Assembly (NCBI RefSeq): GCF_902726545.1
Contig: NZ_CACVAD010000012.1
Span: forward strand, 1 to 64,000
Direction of reading: 5' to 3'
DNA: 64,000 nt
Source: Yersinia artesiana
GTDB lineage: Bacteria > Pseudomonadota > Gammaproteobacteria > Enterobacterales > Enterobacteriaceae
Part shown: one piece after another, positions 11,211 to 20,399 of the stretch
Numbering within the stretch: position 1 is the stretch's first letter
Layout: every line of letters begins with the position of its first letter
Position numbers and translations under genes: made by a program
The notes under the pieces: generated by a model
Told to the model about the DNA's origin: nothing
Seen by the model: the letters and a program-made list of their open reading frames with translations, nothing else
Database searches by the model: none

Positions 11211-11731
11211 TAGTACGTTTTGAGGAGATATTGATATTAAGGCGCGGAATTTTCGATTCAGTTAAGTGGTGCGGCTACGGCTATAACGACATTAGATCCA
11301 ATAGCGGCAGTGAGCCATCAACAACCGCAGCAGTGATGTAAATAATGAAAAGTGAATAGAGAAAAAAGTTGCTGATCATTTCACACCTCGGATTACCTGC
11401 ACGGGTTAAACTTTTGGTCATGTCTGAGCAATTACAATATAGCACGCAGATTGAATAAAAAGCATACAGCAAATGAATAATTAATGAATATATTGTTGCT
11501 GATTTGTGACGTGGGTGGTTTTTTTAGACCATGTTGCGGTGATGAAGCGGTTTTTAAGTGTCAAAAAAAGAATAAACGCTGCAAAATGCAGAGAGATAAG
11601 ATGGGGAATGGAGTTGATTGAATTCAGTATGTTATCAATCGGTTAGCTTCAATTGAAAACAATTTAAGCAGCATACGAGCAGAGAAGGTGCAATTGTGCT
11701 ACACTATGCGACCGATAATCAAGGATAAAAC
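11211..11731. other. 521-base intergenic region with one possible mini-gene
   Basis: This stretch is AT-rich and holds no long ORF. The only supported content is a candidate 32-codon minus-strand ORF (11281-11379), plus an upstream region for the 11.7 kb gene with a possible -10 (TACACT) before 11710. I see no repeat, tRNA or mobile element remnant. Confidence 0.5.
11281..11379 (-). CDS. Possible 32-residue single-pass membrane peptide
   Basis: The ATG at 11379 is preceded by GAGGTG at short spacing and opens a 32-codon ORF. The product has one hydrophobic segment (FFLYSLFIIYITAAVV) and a short C-terminal tail. A longer reading from 11472 lacks a ribosome binding site. I do not recognise the peptide. 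Its size and hydrophobicity fit the enterobacterial class of very small inner-membrane proteins, but a chance ORF is not excluded. Confidence 0.35.
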   Translation of the reverse strand: MISNFFLYSLFIIYITAAVVDGSLPLLDLMSL

Positions 11732-11965
11732 ATGAAAAAAGTCTCAATCATCGCTCAGTGCTTAATCAACGCCAAGAGTTTCAGTGAGATGTCCGAAGCT
11801 GAATCCTCGATAAAAAAGGTTTTCAACGACAGTTATGCCGATCATTCATTTGATGAATGGAATACTGATGTGTCTACGTTGAGTGCGAACCGTATTATCA
11901 GCCTGGTGGCGGGTGCTTCCAAGGTTCGGGTCAGAGGGTTGATCCAAGAATTATGGAATCACTGA
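11732..11965 (+). CDS. Hypothetical small protein
   Basis: I do not recognise this 77-residue protein. It has no signal peptide or membrane helix and looks soluble and helical. AAGGATAAAAC before the ATG is a good ribosome binding site, and a plausible promoter lies just upstream. It stands alone between two non-coding stretches. Confidence 0.6.
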   Translation: MKKVSIIAQCLINAKSFSEMSEAESSIKKVFNDSYADHSFDEWNTDVSTLSANRIISLVAGASKVRVRGLIQELWNH

Positions 11966-12222
11966 TCTCAGACCAAGGGGTTCCCACAACCTGCCTACCA
12001 TTTCACTGCGCCAAGCATGCCAGCCATGCTGCGTGGTGAATGTTCCTCCCCGTACCTTTCCATTTTCTGCTTGTTTCTTTCCATTGTCTCCTGCAAATCC
12101 GGTTCTTTCCATTGAGTGAAAGCTGATCCGGTACAGATAATCTGAGTAACGCTGACTACGCCACGGTTTAGTGTCGTCGGTTAACGTAATCTAATAAGGT
12201 TGTACAACTGAGGGGCGAGCAT

Positions 12223-12393
12223 ATGTCATTTCTGGATAGTGTTAGAAGGCTGGTTAGCAGTGCCAAAGTGAAAATTAAATGTCCGGATTGTGGTGCAGCG
12301 TCAGAGCAAAGCACAGATAAAGTGCATAAAAATACGGCGCTAGTATGCCCTAAGTGCGGCTGCTTATTTTTACCTAAAGACAAACACTTGTGA
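12223..12393 (+). CDS. Mini zinc-ribbon protein, YnfU-like
   Basis: This 56-residue ORF (MSFLDSVRRLVS...) is preceded by GAGGGG seven bases before the ATG. It contains two CxxC knuckles, KCPDCG and VCPKCGC, about 20 residues apart, the geometry of a single zinc ribbon. That resembles the small YnfU-type zinc-binding proteins as I recall them. It ends at 12393, directly abutting the convergent yniD stop at 12394. It is likely cytosolic; function unknown. Confidence 0.65.
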   Translation: MSFLDSVRRLVSSAKVKIKCPDCGAASEQSTDKVHKNTALVCPKCGCLFLPKDKHL

Positions 12394-12501
12394 TCAACCA
12401 AAGATCATCGATGCCCACCGCAGCAGCATTAATGCGCCGCAGATACAAAGTAATACCACAAACATCTTCCAATGTTTTGTACGCAAGCGTTTGGTCACCA
12501 T
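12394..12501 (-). CDS. yniD: Small membrane protein YniD
   Basis: This 35-codon gene is easily missed because of its size. The product reads MVTKRLRTKHWKMFVVLL followed by a short hydrophobic stretch and LLRWASMIFG. It lines up over its whole length with E. coli YniD as I recall it (same length, K-R near the start, KHWKM, LLRWA-MI-G at the end). A basic N-terminus precedes one membrane helix, so it is probably a single-pass inner-membrane protein. AAAGG lies just before the ATG. It is convergent with, and immediately next to, the mini zinc-ribbon gene. Function is unknown. Confidence 0.8.
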   Translation of the reverse strand: MVTKRLRTKHWKMFVVLLCICGALMLLRWASMIFG

Positions 12502-12678
12502 AGGCCTTTATTTTACCTCGCTAGATTTGTTTGACTTAGAAGTTGCTCTGCGGGATTTATTTGTTCACCGCAACTTAGATATAGTAGCGAAAATTTATGT
12601 TGATGCGAGAGTGAGTTCATAGCGTTAAGGTATAATATGCGCTGCATCAATAATATTACAATTAGGAATAATGAAACT

Positions 12679-13068
12679 ATGGCTGCAATTCCACAAAAAT
12701 ATGAAAACGCCGAGCGTTGGGCTTTTGGTGATACTGAACAAGTTGCAGATGAGTTATTGGCGCTGGTTCTCAATGGCACTAAAACAGCAACCTGCTCGGC
12801 ATTAGATGAAGAGGGGGTTCCGCAGGCGGGTGATGTATTTGTTGTGGTCAATGGTCGCAATGAACCGGTATGTGCAGTCGAGCTGACAGATGTTGAGCTG
12901 AAAACCTTTGATCAGGTTGATGAGGCGCATGCTTTCGCTGAAGGTGAGGGCGATCGTTCACTGGCCTATTGGCGTAAAGAACATCAGCGTTTTTTTGAAG
13001 AGTACGACCTATTTTCCCCGAATATGATGCTGATTTGTATGCAATTCAAACTGCTGGAAATATTCTAA
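12679..13068 (+). CDS. ASCH domain protein
   Basis: This 129-residue protein fits the ASCH family (PUA-like fold, RNA or nucleoside related). Typical features are LVLNGTKTATCSAL near residue 33, an AVELTDVELKTFDQVDEAHAF stretch (about residues 74-94) and the ARG-like GEGDRSLAYWRKEHQRFF region. I chose the ATG at 12679, which follows AGGA and gives the family N-terminus (MAAIPQKYENAERWAFGD). The earlier ATG at 12637 adds 14 residues of low-complexity sequence. The precise substrate is unknown. Confidence 0.8.
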   Translation: MAAIPQKYENAERWAFGDTEQVADELLALVLNGTKTATCSALDEEGVPQAGDVFVVVNGRNEPVCAVELTDVELKTFDQVDEAHAFAEGEGDRSLAYWRKEHQRFFEEYDLFSPNMMLICMQFKLLEIF

Positions 13069-13080
13069 TCGCCGATTTAC

Positions 13081-13120
13081 CCAGCAAGAAACGGATTCGT
13101 TTCTGGTCAGCGTTTTTTAT
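13081..13120 (+). terminator. Probable terminator of the ASCH gene
   Basis: An AGAAACG/CGTTTCT stem with a GATT loop, followed within a few bases by GCGTTTTTT, lies 20 bases past the ASCH stop codon. Confidence 0.5.
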
Positions 13121-13183
13121 CGAATATGCAAGAAGAAACCGCCACTCATAAATTTTAGCTATGGGTGACGGATCTTTGAACCA

Positions 13184-13426
13184 TCAAGTCACCCTCATTA
13201 CCCAGGCATCTTGATGTCGGTCATAGTGCTTTTTGTAGAGCAGTTTATCTTGGCCATCTAGCGTTGCGGGAATACTGGTACTTTCGTCCCACCCATCGAG
13301 CTGCATACACAATTCAGGATCTGATTTACAGGGGATACTGACCGTGTTTTCACCTTTATCTGCTGGTGTGGACAGTACTGCATCGTCAACTTCAAAATCT
13401 CTGATTTTTACTACAGTATTTCCCAT
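13184..13426 (-). CDS. yebV: DUF1480 family protein YebV
   Basis: This 80-residue protein matches the recalled E. coli YebV: the N-terminal VKIRDFEVDDAVL, the conserved IPCKSDPELCMQLDGWD core, and the end YDRHQDAWVMR. It is cytosolic and of unknown function. AGGAG lies eight bases before the ATG. In E. coli yebV sits beside yebW and rsmF; here the yebW-like gene is 6 kb away and the pilus region follows on the other side. Confidence 0.88.
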   Translation of the reverse strand: MGNTVVKIRDFEVDDAVLSTPADKGENTVSIPCKSDPELCMQLDGWDESTSIPATLDGQDKLLYKKHYDRHQDAWVMRVT

Positions 13427-13537
13427 AAAGACTCCTTCCTAACCTGGTGGTATGAGGTGTGACCAGATTGGTCGCCTTATTGAGAATAGCCGAGCTTAAA
13501 AAAAGTGCCAGAAGTTGTCGCGAAAAATGCAGCGTTT

Positions 13538-15247
13538 CTAGCAGGGAAGTTCGGCTAAATTAAACTGATTACGACCATTTTTTTTAGAATAATAAAGCGC
13601 CTGGTCAGCAGCCAGCATTAAATCGGACTGATCAGTAATGCTGCTGTGCTGATGGGATTGATAGACAGTGACACCCAGACTGATGGTGACTTTGCGAAAC
13701 TTACTTTCACTATGTTTGATACCCATCGCGCGGATAGATTGTAAAATGTGCTCAGCAACCAGACTGGCCCCTTTTTGGTCTGTATCCGGCAAAATAGCTG
13801 CAAATTCCTCTCCGCCATAACGAGCCACAATATCGGTGCTGCGTTTCAATGACTTACGCAATGCTCTGGCGACCAGTCGCAGGCAGGCATCACCAGAGAT
13901 ATGGCCGTAACAATCATTGAAATTCTTAAAGTAATCGATATCAATCATTAAAACTGCCAATGGAGAAGCTGAACGCCTTGCCCGCATAAATTCATGGGCT
14001 AGCACTTTCTTGAACTCTCGACGATTGGGTAATTTAGTCAATGAGTCGGTTCTGGCTTGAATTTCGAGACGCCGGTTAGCCTTAATCAGTTTAAGTTCCA
14101 ACAGCTTACGTTCGTGGATATCTTCTGCTGTGCCGTACCAACATTCCACATTGCCGTGATCATCTACACTGGGAACAGCGCGAATACGCATCCAGTTCCA
14201 GCCTTTTTCCACATGACAAAAACGTATTTCGACATCCAGAGGTTCGTGTGTTTGGAGAGAATGCTCCCAACTTATTAATGTGGGATGGCGGTCATCAACA
14301 TGAATGGTTCGCAGCCATCTGTCTGCCAGTGCCTCTTCACGGGTTAACCCGGTGATTTTTTCAAAGCGAGAGCTGACATTGGTGATCATGCCGTCTGGGG
14401 AGGCCGTCCAGGGGATCTGTGGATTCAGTTCTACCATATTGCGGTAATGTTGCTTGCTGCTGCGCAACTTCTCTTCCATCTTTTTCAGCGCAGAAATATC
14501 AATCATGGCGACGGACAGGCCACTCACCTGACCAGTTGGGTACCGGGCAGCGTTGATTCGCATGAAAAATACCCGTTGCTTATCTGGCATCTGAAACTCA
14601 GCATCTGGGATGCTATCGTTACAATAGGCTTTTAGCAGGGCGCTTTGCAGTATAGGGATGATACCCGGCAAGAAATCCGCCACTTTATGACCATTCACTT
14701 CAACGGTTTTTTTACCTAGTAATTCTGCCAGATAGTCATTTACCGTCAGGTAGTGCAAGGCGGTATCAATAAAGCACAGGCCAGCAGGGGCACTGGAATA
14801 AATGGATTCCAACTCGAAGAGGCGTTGACTGGCGTTGTAAGGTAAGTTGCTAAGATTACGGTCTATTCCCCGATAACCTTTGAATTCGCCATGGTCGTCA
14901 AACAGCGGAATACCACTGCTTTCTATCAAGACTTCACTGCCATCTGCGCGGATATTACGGTTTTGTAATCCCGCAAAAGGAATGCGCTCAGCGGCAATTT
15001 CGGCGAATAATTTTCCTACCCGATGGGCTTCATCTTTGGGCATAAAATCAAATGGGGTTTTGCCGATCACCTCATGAGGAAGGCGGCCTAACAGTTCGAT
15101 AGATTTTGCCGATGAAAAGGTATAACGGCCGGCAACATCAACTTCCCAGATCCAGTCTGAATTATTTTCGATGATATCCCGTAAGCTGTTCATTTCTTTT
15201 AACAGAGCAATGTCAGCTGATTTTTCCCGATTATCATAATCAGTCAT
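13538..15247 (-). CDS. PAS-PAS-PAS-GGDEF diguanylate cyclase
   Basis: This 569-residue protein makes cyclic di-GMP from two GTP. Three PAS sensor modules occupy roughly residues 22-140, 145-255 and 262-395; the third is followed by a PAC-like EIRFCHVEKGWNWMRI segment. The GGDEF domain (about 400-565) has DSLTKLPNRR, the active-site GGEEF and an RSTD inhibitory I-site at the expected distance upstream, so product inhibition is likely. There are no membrane segments, so it is a soluble sensor. The ATG at 15247 has AGGAG nine bases upstream and is preferred to a GTG at 15256. It lies about 220 bases beyond the last pilus gene, on the same strand. Confidence 0.9.
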   Translation of the reverse strand: MTDYDNREKSADIALLKEMNSLRDIIENNSDWIWEVDVAGRYTFSSAKSIELLGRLPHEVIGKTPFDFMPKDEAHRVGKLFAEIAAERIPFAGLQNRNIRADGSEVLIESSGIPLFDDHGEFKGYRGIDRNLSNLPYNASQRLFELESIYSSAPAGLCFIDTALHYLTVNDYLAELLGKKTVEVNGHKVADFLPGIIPILQSALLKAYCNDSIPDAEFQMPDKQRVFFMRINAARYPTGQVSGLSVAMIDISALKKMEEKLRSSKQHYRNMVELNPQIPWTASPDGMITNVSSRFEKITGLTREEALADRWLRTIHVDDRHPTLISWEHSLQTHEPLDVEIRFCHVEKGWNWMRIRAVPSVDDHGNVECWYGTAEDIHERKLLELKLIKANRRLEIQARTDSLTKLPNRREFKKVLAHEFMRARRSASPLAVLMIDIDYFKNFNDCYGHISGDACLRLVARALRKSLKRSTDIVARYGGEEFAAILPDTDQKGASLVAEHILQSIRAMGIKHSESKFRKVTISLGVTVYQSHQHSSITDQSDLMLAADQALYYSKKNGRNQFNLAELPC

Positions 15248-15466
15248 GATGCCCACTCCTGTTTAATCGCGGCTTTCCTTAGGAAGAAGTCTGTCGGCTA
15301 CTATTTAAGCCCGCAGATTGTATAACAGGGGCAGATTTAGTACAGCTCATTCGGAATTTTCTTATCCACAAATTATTTTATTATGATTATCTCGCTGAGA
15401 AATAAAGGAAAGTATCAATATTAAATGCAAGTATTGATAGGTTTCTTATCTTCCCCAAATTAACAA

Positions 15467-16477
15467 TTAATAGACAAGTACCAGGCTAACATTATCCTGA
15501 TAATCACCCGGTGTTCTTTGATTCTGATTAGGGTTAATCACAGCGTGAAAAGGAACGAGTTGCGCAGCGCCAGTACCGGAGCCGGGTTGCATTGAACTCG
15601 CATCCCACAGTGTGGTGCCGGAGGAACCCTGATACAGTTGATATTGCAGATAGTCAGTGGTGTTTGCGGCGTTCAGTTTCATTTGTCGCCAATTTGTTAC
15701 GGGGTTATCCCCTGGCGTGACATAAGTATTAAAGGTGGAGCCTTTGGTGCAGGTGAGGGTAATATTTTGGCTGATGGGATTAAATTGCCCGACTAATGCA
15801 AAACTACCAAAATTGACATTTGGGGCGCTATTAATGGCGCAATCTTTGCTGACCACCAAAGTGACGGTTACTGAGGATATATCGGTACCCGTTCCATTAC
15901 CAACCCAGGAGCCTATGCACCCTCCCAGCACGTTCAGAACTTTGCAAATGTTGTAATTCCAGGCCAGATTTATCACATCTGTATAGGTTCCAGCACTGAT
16001 ATTGGTGCTTATGACGCCATTATTTCCAGTACGAATGTAGATGGGTAAATTTGCGTTCAGAGAACCTAAGCTAATTGATAGCAAACTTGAACTTGCGTAA
16101 TCCAATTTACCACCGATAGGCAACGCAGGGCTGAAGGTACCGGTACGATAAATCGAGTAAGGGATCAGGTCACCAGCTTCATTTTTGAGGTTCAGATTAT
16201 TGGTTGTGCCGGATATTGTTGCGGACAAAGTAAATGACCCTAATAACGTAATTGAGATTAATGCCCCCGAGCAGGTCATTGCCGTTGCGCCCTGAGCATT
16301 AACGGCGGTGCTACCCGCGGTTACCGATGAGCTGGGCGGCAGGGTGACCGTGCCGGGTGAGAAAGTGCAGGAGTCAGCTTGAGCGGGGGGAGCAATAAGC
16401 CCTATTAGTAATATCAGCAAAACGATAATACCTGAGTGGCTAGCTATAAAGCTGATTCTAACGCTATTTTGGGTCAT
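15467..16477 (-). CDS. Archaic pilus two-domain tip adhesin (CsuE-like, SCPU)
   Basis: This 336-residue secreted protein is the last gene of the pilus operon. A signal peptide covers residues 1-35 (cut after AQA). Two spore coat U (SCPU)-like pilin domains follow: residues ~36-195 and ~205-336. Each begins with a cysteine-containing strand and ends with a donor-strand style beta strand (DNVSLVLVY at the C-terminus). Two tandem domains at this operon position match the CsuE tip adhesin of the archaic chaperone-usher pili of Acinetobacter. GGAGAGG precedes the ATG. Its ligand cannot be inferred. Confidence 0.82.
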   Translation of the reverse strand: MTQNSVRISFIASHSGIIVLLILLIGLIAPPAQADSCTFSPGTVTLPPSSSVTAGSTAVNAQGATAMTCSGALISITLLGSFTLSATISGTTNNLNLKNEAGDLIPYSIYRTGTFSPALPIGGKLDYASSSLLSISLGSLNANLPIYIRTGNNGVISTNISAGTYTDVINLAWNYNICKVLNVLGGCIGSWVGNGTGTDISSVTVTLVVSKDCAINSAPNVNFGSFALVGQFNPISQNITLTCTKGSTFNTYVTPGDNPVTNWRQMKLNAANTTDYLQYQLYQGSSGTTLWDASSMQPGSGTGAAQLVPFHAVINPNQNQRTPGDYQDNVSLVLVY

Positions 16478-16507
16478 ATCCTCTCCATTATTGCCGCCAT
16501 TATTGGC

Positions 16508-18949
16508 TTATTTGCAGGTTACTGTGCCAATATCCTGAATGCCGGTGCTGGTCTTAAGAGCAAATTGCAAATAGCAACGAGCACCATTGTCAGCCCGGAT
16601 TATTTTCAGCTTATTTTGTGGCTTAGCTTGTTCAATATAAGTAATACCGTCCCAGCCAACATAACTGACGGGTTTTGTCTCAGAGGTAAATACCGGACTG
16701 CCCTTAGGCAAATCTTTACCTGACTCATCGGTAATACGCAGTGTTGCGGAGGTGATTTGTTCTAATGGGAAGTCAATTAAATAACCACTGCGTTCGCTAA
16801 TAGCCAAACGACGTTCAACTTCAGGCATGTTTACATCTGCCGGTAAACTCATTGGGTCAATCTGGAATTTTGCCTGATAATAAGAAGTGACATTCGGAAT
16901 TAATAAATAGCCGTCATCGTTAGTTGTGCCGATCAGCTGATTTTCATAACTGACAGGAATCTGACCAAAACCATGGGTTGATACCAGCGCGAAAGCATCA
17001 TTAATGGTGTTACTGGCGTAAACACCGTTATTCATTACCACCAGTGATCCGCTGACTTCGCCCCAGCTTTGATAATCACCCTGACTGCCATACACGCCAA
17101 CCCGACTCTCCAGTGCGCGTGTGCGCCAGATAAGGTCAGCTTGCTGGTAGTTGCTATTTTCACCCGTACCATTGGCATAAGCCAGATTCCAGCCAAACCC
17201 GCCGTTAGTCGGGGTCGCTCGGCTATAGTTTACGCGTTGGCTCCAGTTATTATTGGTATCGCGCACACTGCTGATACTGCCCGCCCCCCAGTCGCCAAGA
17301 GGGATACTTAACACCATCTGTGCGTTATAGCCCTTGCTGCCCAATTCGCGGTTGAGTGAGAAGTAAACACTGGTATCGCGCCATAGGGTGGTGTTGTAGC
17401 TAATATTTACCAGGCGAGTTCGTTCCCCTAATGCATCACGGACGTCAAAGTAACCTGCGCCGATTGAGCCATAAGCACCTAGCCCCAGGCTGCCGGTAAT
17501 TTGGTCAGTACGGCGACTGGGCCGGTACTCACTCTTATAATTTGCCAGGTCGCCATAGTGTGGGCTGCGGTTAATCCGTTGCGCGTTCAAGCTGAAAAAA
17601 GCATTGCTGTAGCTGTAGCCTAGCGAGTATTGATTGCCGTGCCCGCCATAGCGCAGAGATGATGAGGGTGGTGGGGTGCTGGTATCTGTGTCGGTGGGGG
17701 CGATACCACTGCCTAAAACGTCATCAGCGGCGTTACTGATAGTGTAAGAGCTATTCAGAACACCATAATTTCCAACCCGCAAACTAACCCCGCTGCCCAC
17801 CACATTCAACTGTTTGGCAATATCGGCTCGCCCTTCCAGGGTTAGCCAAGGGGTGGTGCCATAACGGAGCACTCCGCTGGCAACCGGCTCACCATAGTCA
17901 GCGGATCGAATGCCATAGTTTTGGCGCAACATGCCACTTGAAACACTAAAATCCCATAAGCCGGGTTTGAGCAAATCACTGGCCACATAGAAGGGGATTG
18001 AGGTGCTGACCTGGCGGCCTAATGCATCGGTGGTGACCACAGTTGCTTGCCCTGCGCCATTGATTCTTGGCCCATTATCAATCACAAAAGGGCCGGGGTT
18101 AACGGATGCCGATTGGGTTCTAAAGTTATCAATATAGAGATCAACTGTGCTGGGAATGGCCGCCTGACCGGCAAACTGTGGCAGTGGGTAAGTCACTAAA
18201 TCTGGGCGAATAGCAAAGTTGCGTGACACTTGAAGTCCACCCAAACGCACTGAGCTACTCCACGCTAGCGAGCCGGTTATCAGGTCGCCCGCACTGTAGC
18301 TCAGCAAATGATTTTCATCATTTAATCGCCACTGAGTATCGTAACGCACATACCCCTTTTCAACCGTAATATTATCGGTGTCTGTCAGGTTTGTGCGATA
18401 AATTCCGGTGTTACTGATTAATCCGAAGTGGTCAAACAGGCGTTGTTCTGTCCAGGCCGACGCATTGCTGGGTTGGCCGCTGCTATTTCCCTGGCTGGCA
18501 TAGATATCGTAGTTAAACAGTAGGCCGAGACTGCTTTGCGCCAGATTGTAATCCTCAGTTGCCGCCGCATCCACTCGTTGCTGAGGCAGCCATTCGCTCG
18601 GAACATCAATGAGTAATCGCTGGCTGTCACCTTGATAGGTGACATGGGCTTTATCCATGGCATCAATGGCTACTTCTGATGTGTTTGGTGCTGGCGCGGG
18701 GAAACCAACCGCTTTTAACTGTTCGGATGTCAAATAATAGTGGCCATCGCGATAAATCACGGGCACGGCTTCGCCAAAGTTACGGCCGTTAACCACCAGT
18801 TCAAGATATAAGGTGGTGTCAGGCATCACCGCAGCAGATGGCGGAGGCGGCAAGTCATCCCCCCTCACCGTTAGTGGCATAAATACAGGGGATATCATTG
18901 AGGCATACATCAATGTCAAAAATGGCGACAGCCTGAATTTGATAATCAT
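16508..18949 (-). CDS. Outer-membrane usher of archaic chaperone-usher pilus (CsuD-like)
   Basis: This 813-residue usher forms the outer-membrane pore that assembles and secretes the pilus. After a signal peptide (about residues 1-29) comes an N-terminal chaperone-binding domain starting TTLYLELVVNGRNFGEAVPV. Then come the 24-strand barrel with its plug region (PSTVDLYIDNFRTQS, PGPFVIDN) and C-terminal domains containing GTTNDDGYLLIPNV. The length is close to the family norm of 800-850. The gap from the chaperone gene is 86 bases. AGGG sits just before the ATG. Confidence 0.9.
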   Translation of the reverse strand: MIIKFRLSPFLTLMYASMISPVFMPLTVRGDDLPPPPSAAVMPDTTLYLELVVNGRNFGEAVPVIYRDGHYYLTSEQLKAVGFPAPAPNTSEVAIDAMDKAHVTYQGDSQRLLIDVPSEWLPQQRVDAAATEDYNLAQSSLGLLFNYDIYASQGNSSGQPSNASAWTEQRLFDHFGLISNTGIYRTNLTDTDNITVEKGYVRYDTQWRLNDENHLLSYSAGDLITGSLAWSSSVRLGGLQVSRNFAIRPDLVTYPLPQFAGQAAIPSTVDLYIDNFRTQSASVNPGPFVIDNGPRINGAGQATVVTTDALGRQVSTSIPFYVASDLLKPGLWDFSVSSGMLRQNYGIRSADYGEPVASGVLRYGTTPWLTLEGRADIAKQLNVVGSGVSLRVGNYGVLNSSYTISNAADDVLGSGIAPTDTDTSTPPPSSSLRYGGHGNQYSLGYSYSNAFFSLNAQRINRSPHYGDLANYKSEYRPSRRTDQITGSLGLGAYGSIGAGYFDVRDALGERTRLVNISYNTTLWRDTSVYFSLNRELGSKGYNAQMVLSIPLGDWGAGSISSVRDTNNNWSQRVNYSRATPTNGGFGWNLAYANGTGENSNYQQADLIWRTRALESRVGVYGSQGDYQSWGEVSGSLVVMNNGVYASNTINDAFALVSTHGFGQIPVSYENQLIGTTNDDGYLLIPNVTSYYQAKFQIDPMSLPADVNMPEVERRLAISERSGYLIDFPLEQITSATLRITDESGKDLPKGSPVFTSETKPVSYVGWDGITYIEQAKPQNKLKIIRADNGARCYLQFALKTSTGIQDIGTVTCK

Positions 18950-19035
18950 CCCAAACCCTAACGTATTAGCAGTTATTCCCGTTTATCAACGCCATAGCGG
19001 CGTATCAATCAATAGAAACTCTTCATATAAATCGT

Positions 19036-19785
19036 CTATTGATGGGGGATGACGATAGGTTTTGGACGACTATTGACCAAAGCGGTTAATTGCCCGGTGT
19101 TGGCAGACGCCGGAACTTGAAAGCGCATTTCATTGCCCGGCAGAACATAACCCATTAACCCACTATTGAGGCTGGTATTCTGTAAGTTGACGCGAGATAT
19201 TCGGGCATGGGTTTGCCCTTGATTCCGAATAGCCAACCAAGTTTTACCGTTATCCTGCACCAGTTTGTAGCTGAGGCTCAGAGGGAAAAAGGTTGCCGGG
19301 TTATTGGCATCTTCAGATTTCAGGCCATCACCATAGATGAATAATGGGACGGAATAACGCATCTGAAACTTCAGCCCCATATTTAAAGAGGGAGTGGCGG
19401 CATCTTCGTTGGGATCTTTACGCGGGATCTCATCAATCAACACTCTGAATGCTTGTTCCTGACCCGCGGGCACTTGCGTATTTTTAATCAGCCGGATCAA
19501 CTGACGTTTGCCCGGTAAGATAGTGGCAACTGGCGGGCTGGCGATGATCGCAGATTGATTGCTGTAATCTTCCTGTCCGGATTGTTGCTGCCACCCTAAA
19601 ACCCGAATTTGCATATAAACGGGCTGGCTGTCTTTATTTTCCAGCCACAGTGCAGTGGCTTTCTCATGACTGTTTATCACCGGGTCGATGGGCCAAATAA
19701 GCACCGAGGAGGCGGCATAAAGTGGGCTGCTGGCAAATGCGGTTGCAAATAAAACCAACGATGTAAGCGATGTTAATTTAATCAT
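19036..19785 (-). CDS. Periplasmic pilus chaperone (CsuC-like, PapD family)
   Basis: This 249-residue chaperone delivers pilin subunits to the usher by donor-strand complementation. The signal peptide ends around residue 24 (LYAA). Domain 1 contains WPIDPVINSHEKATALWLEN and the G1-strand region QAFRVLIDEIPRK. Domain 2 contains PLSLSYKLVQDNGKTWLAIRNQGQTHARI. A strong AAGGAG ribosome binding site precedes the ATG. It lies between the last minor pilin gene and the usher gene, as in csu operons. Confidence 0.9.
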   Translation of the reverse strand: MIKLTSLTSLVLFATAFASSPLYAASSVLIWPIDPVINSHEKATALWLENKDSQPVYMQIRVLGWQQQSGQEDYSNQSAIIASPPVATILPGKRQLIRLIKNTQVPAGQEQAFRVLIDEIPRKDPNEDAATPSLNMGLKFQMRYSVPLFIYGDGLKSEDANNPATFFPLSLSYKLVQDNGKTWLAIRNQGQTHARISRVNLQNTSLNSGLMGYVLPGNEMRFQVPASANTGQLTALVNSRPKPIVIPHQ

Positions 19786-19831
19786 GGTGAACTCCTTGTC
19801 GGTAAAATACCCACACTAAATAAAAAGTAAT

Positions 19832-20389
19832 TTAATAAGTGACGGTCACGAGTAGCGTGTCGCTGTAATTTCCCGCAGTGGGAAATGTGCTACTGGCAAA
19901 CAATTGCGCATATAAAACGATCTGTTGTAGCGTGCTATTTGCCGTAATGACCTGTACTGTGCCGCCGTTACTGCCATTGCCCCAAATAACACTGCGAGCG
20001 CTATCTTGAAATATTTGATAAAACAGATATTCGCCGGTCGCGCTGTTGAGTAATCGCCTGCCAGTGGCAATATTCCCAGCGGTATTTGCACCACTACTCA
20101 ACGCCAGAGTGATGCTTGGCGTACCACTGCATTGAATAATGATTGAACCGGCATTTTGACTGGAGACGATATTGATGGCCGTTGACAGCGAAGAGACATT
20201 GCCAAAATTCAGCGCGCCAAAGCTGCTGCTATCGCTATTGCCACTACCTAAAATACAGCCAGGTAATATGGTTGCGTTAACGGTAAAGGCGCGATTTAGC
20301 GTTTCCCCATAACTGTTTGTCGTGGGCAAAGCCAACAGACTAAAGACCAGCAATGCAATGACGGTGGGATAGAAACTGTGATGCGCCAT
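19832..20389 (-). CDS. Archaic pilus subunit with SCPU domain (CsuB-like)
   Basis: This 185-residue secreted pilin-like protein has a signal peptide of about 28 residues (cut near NSYG) and one SCPU domain. That domain has NATILPGCILG, the paired cysteine in IIQCSGT and a C-terminal YSDTLLVTVTY strand. It is the third pilin in the operon, 10 bases downstream of the second, with GGGGAAG before the ATG. It is probably a minor subunit. Confidence 0.82.
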   Translation of the reverse strand: MAHHSFYPTVIALLVFSLLALPTTNSYGETLNRAFTVNATILPGCILGSGNSDSSSFGALNFGNVSSLSTAINIVSSQNAGSIIIQCSGTPSITLALSSGANTAGNIATGRRLLNSATGEYLFYQIFQDSARSVIWGNGSNGGTVQVITANSTLQQIVLYAQLFASSTFPTAGNYSDTLLVTVTY

Positions 20390-20399
20390 TTTGCTTCCC

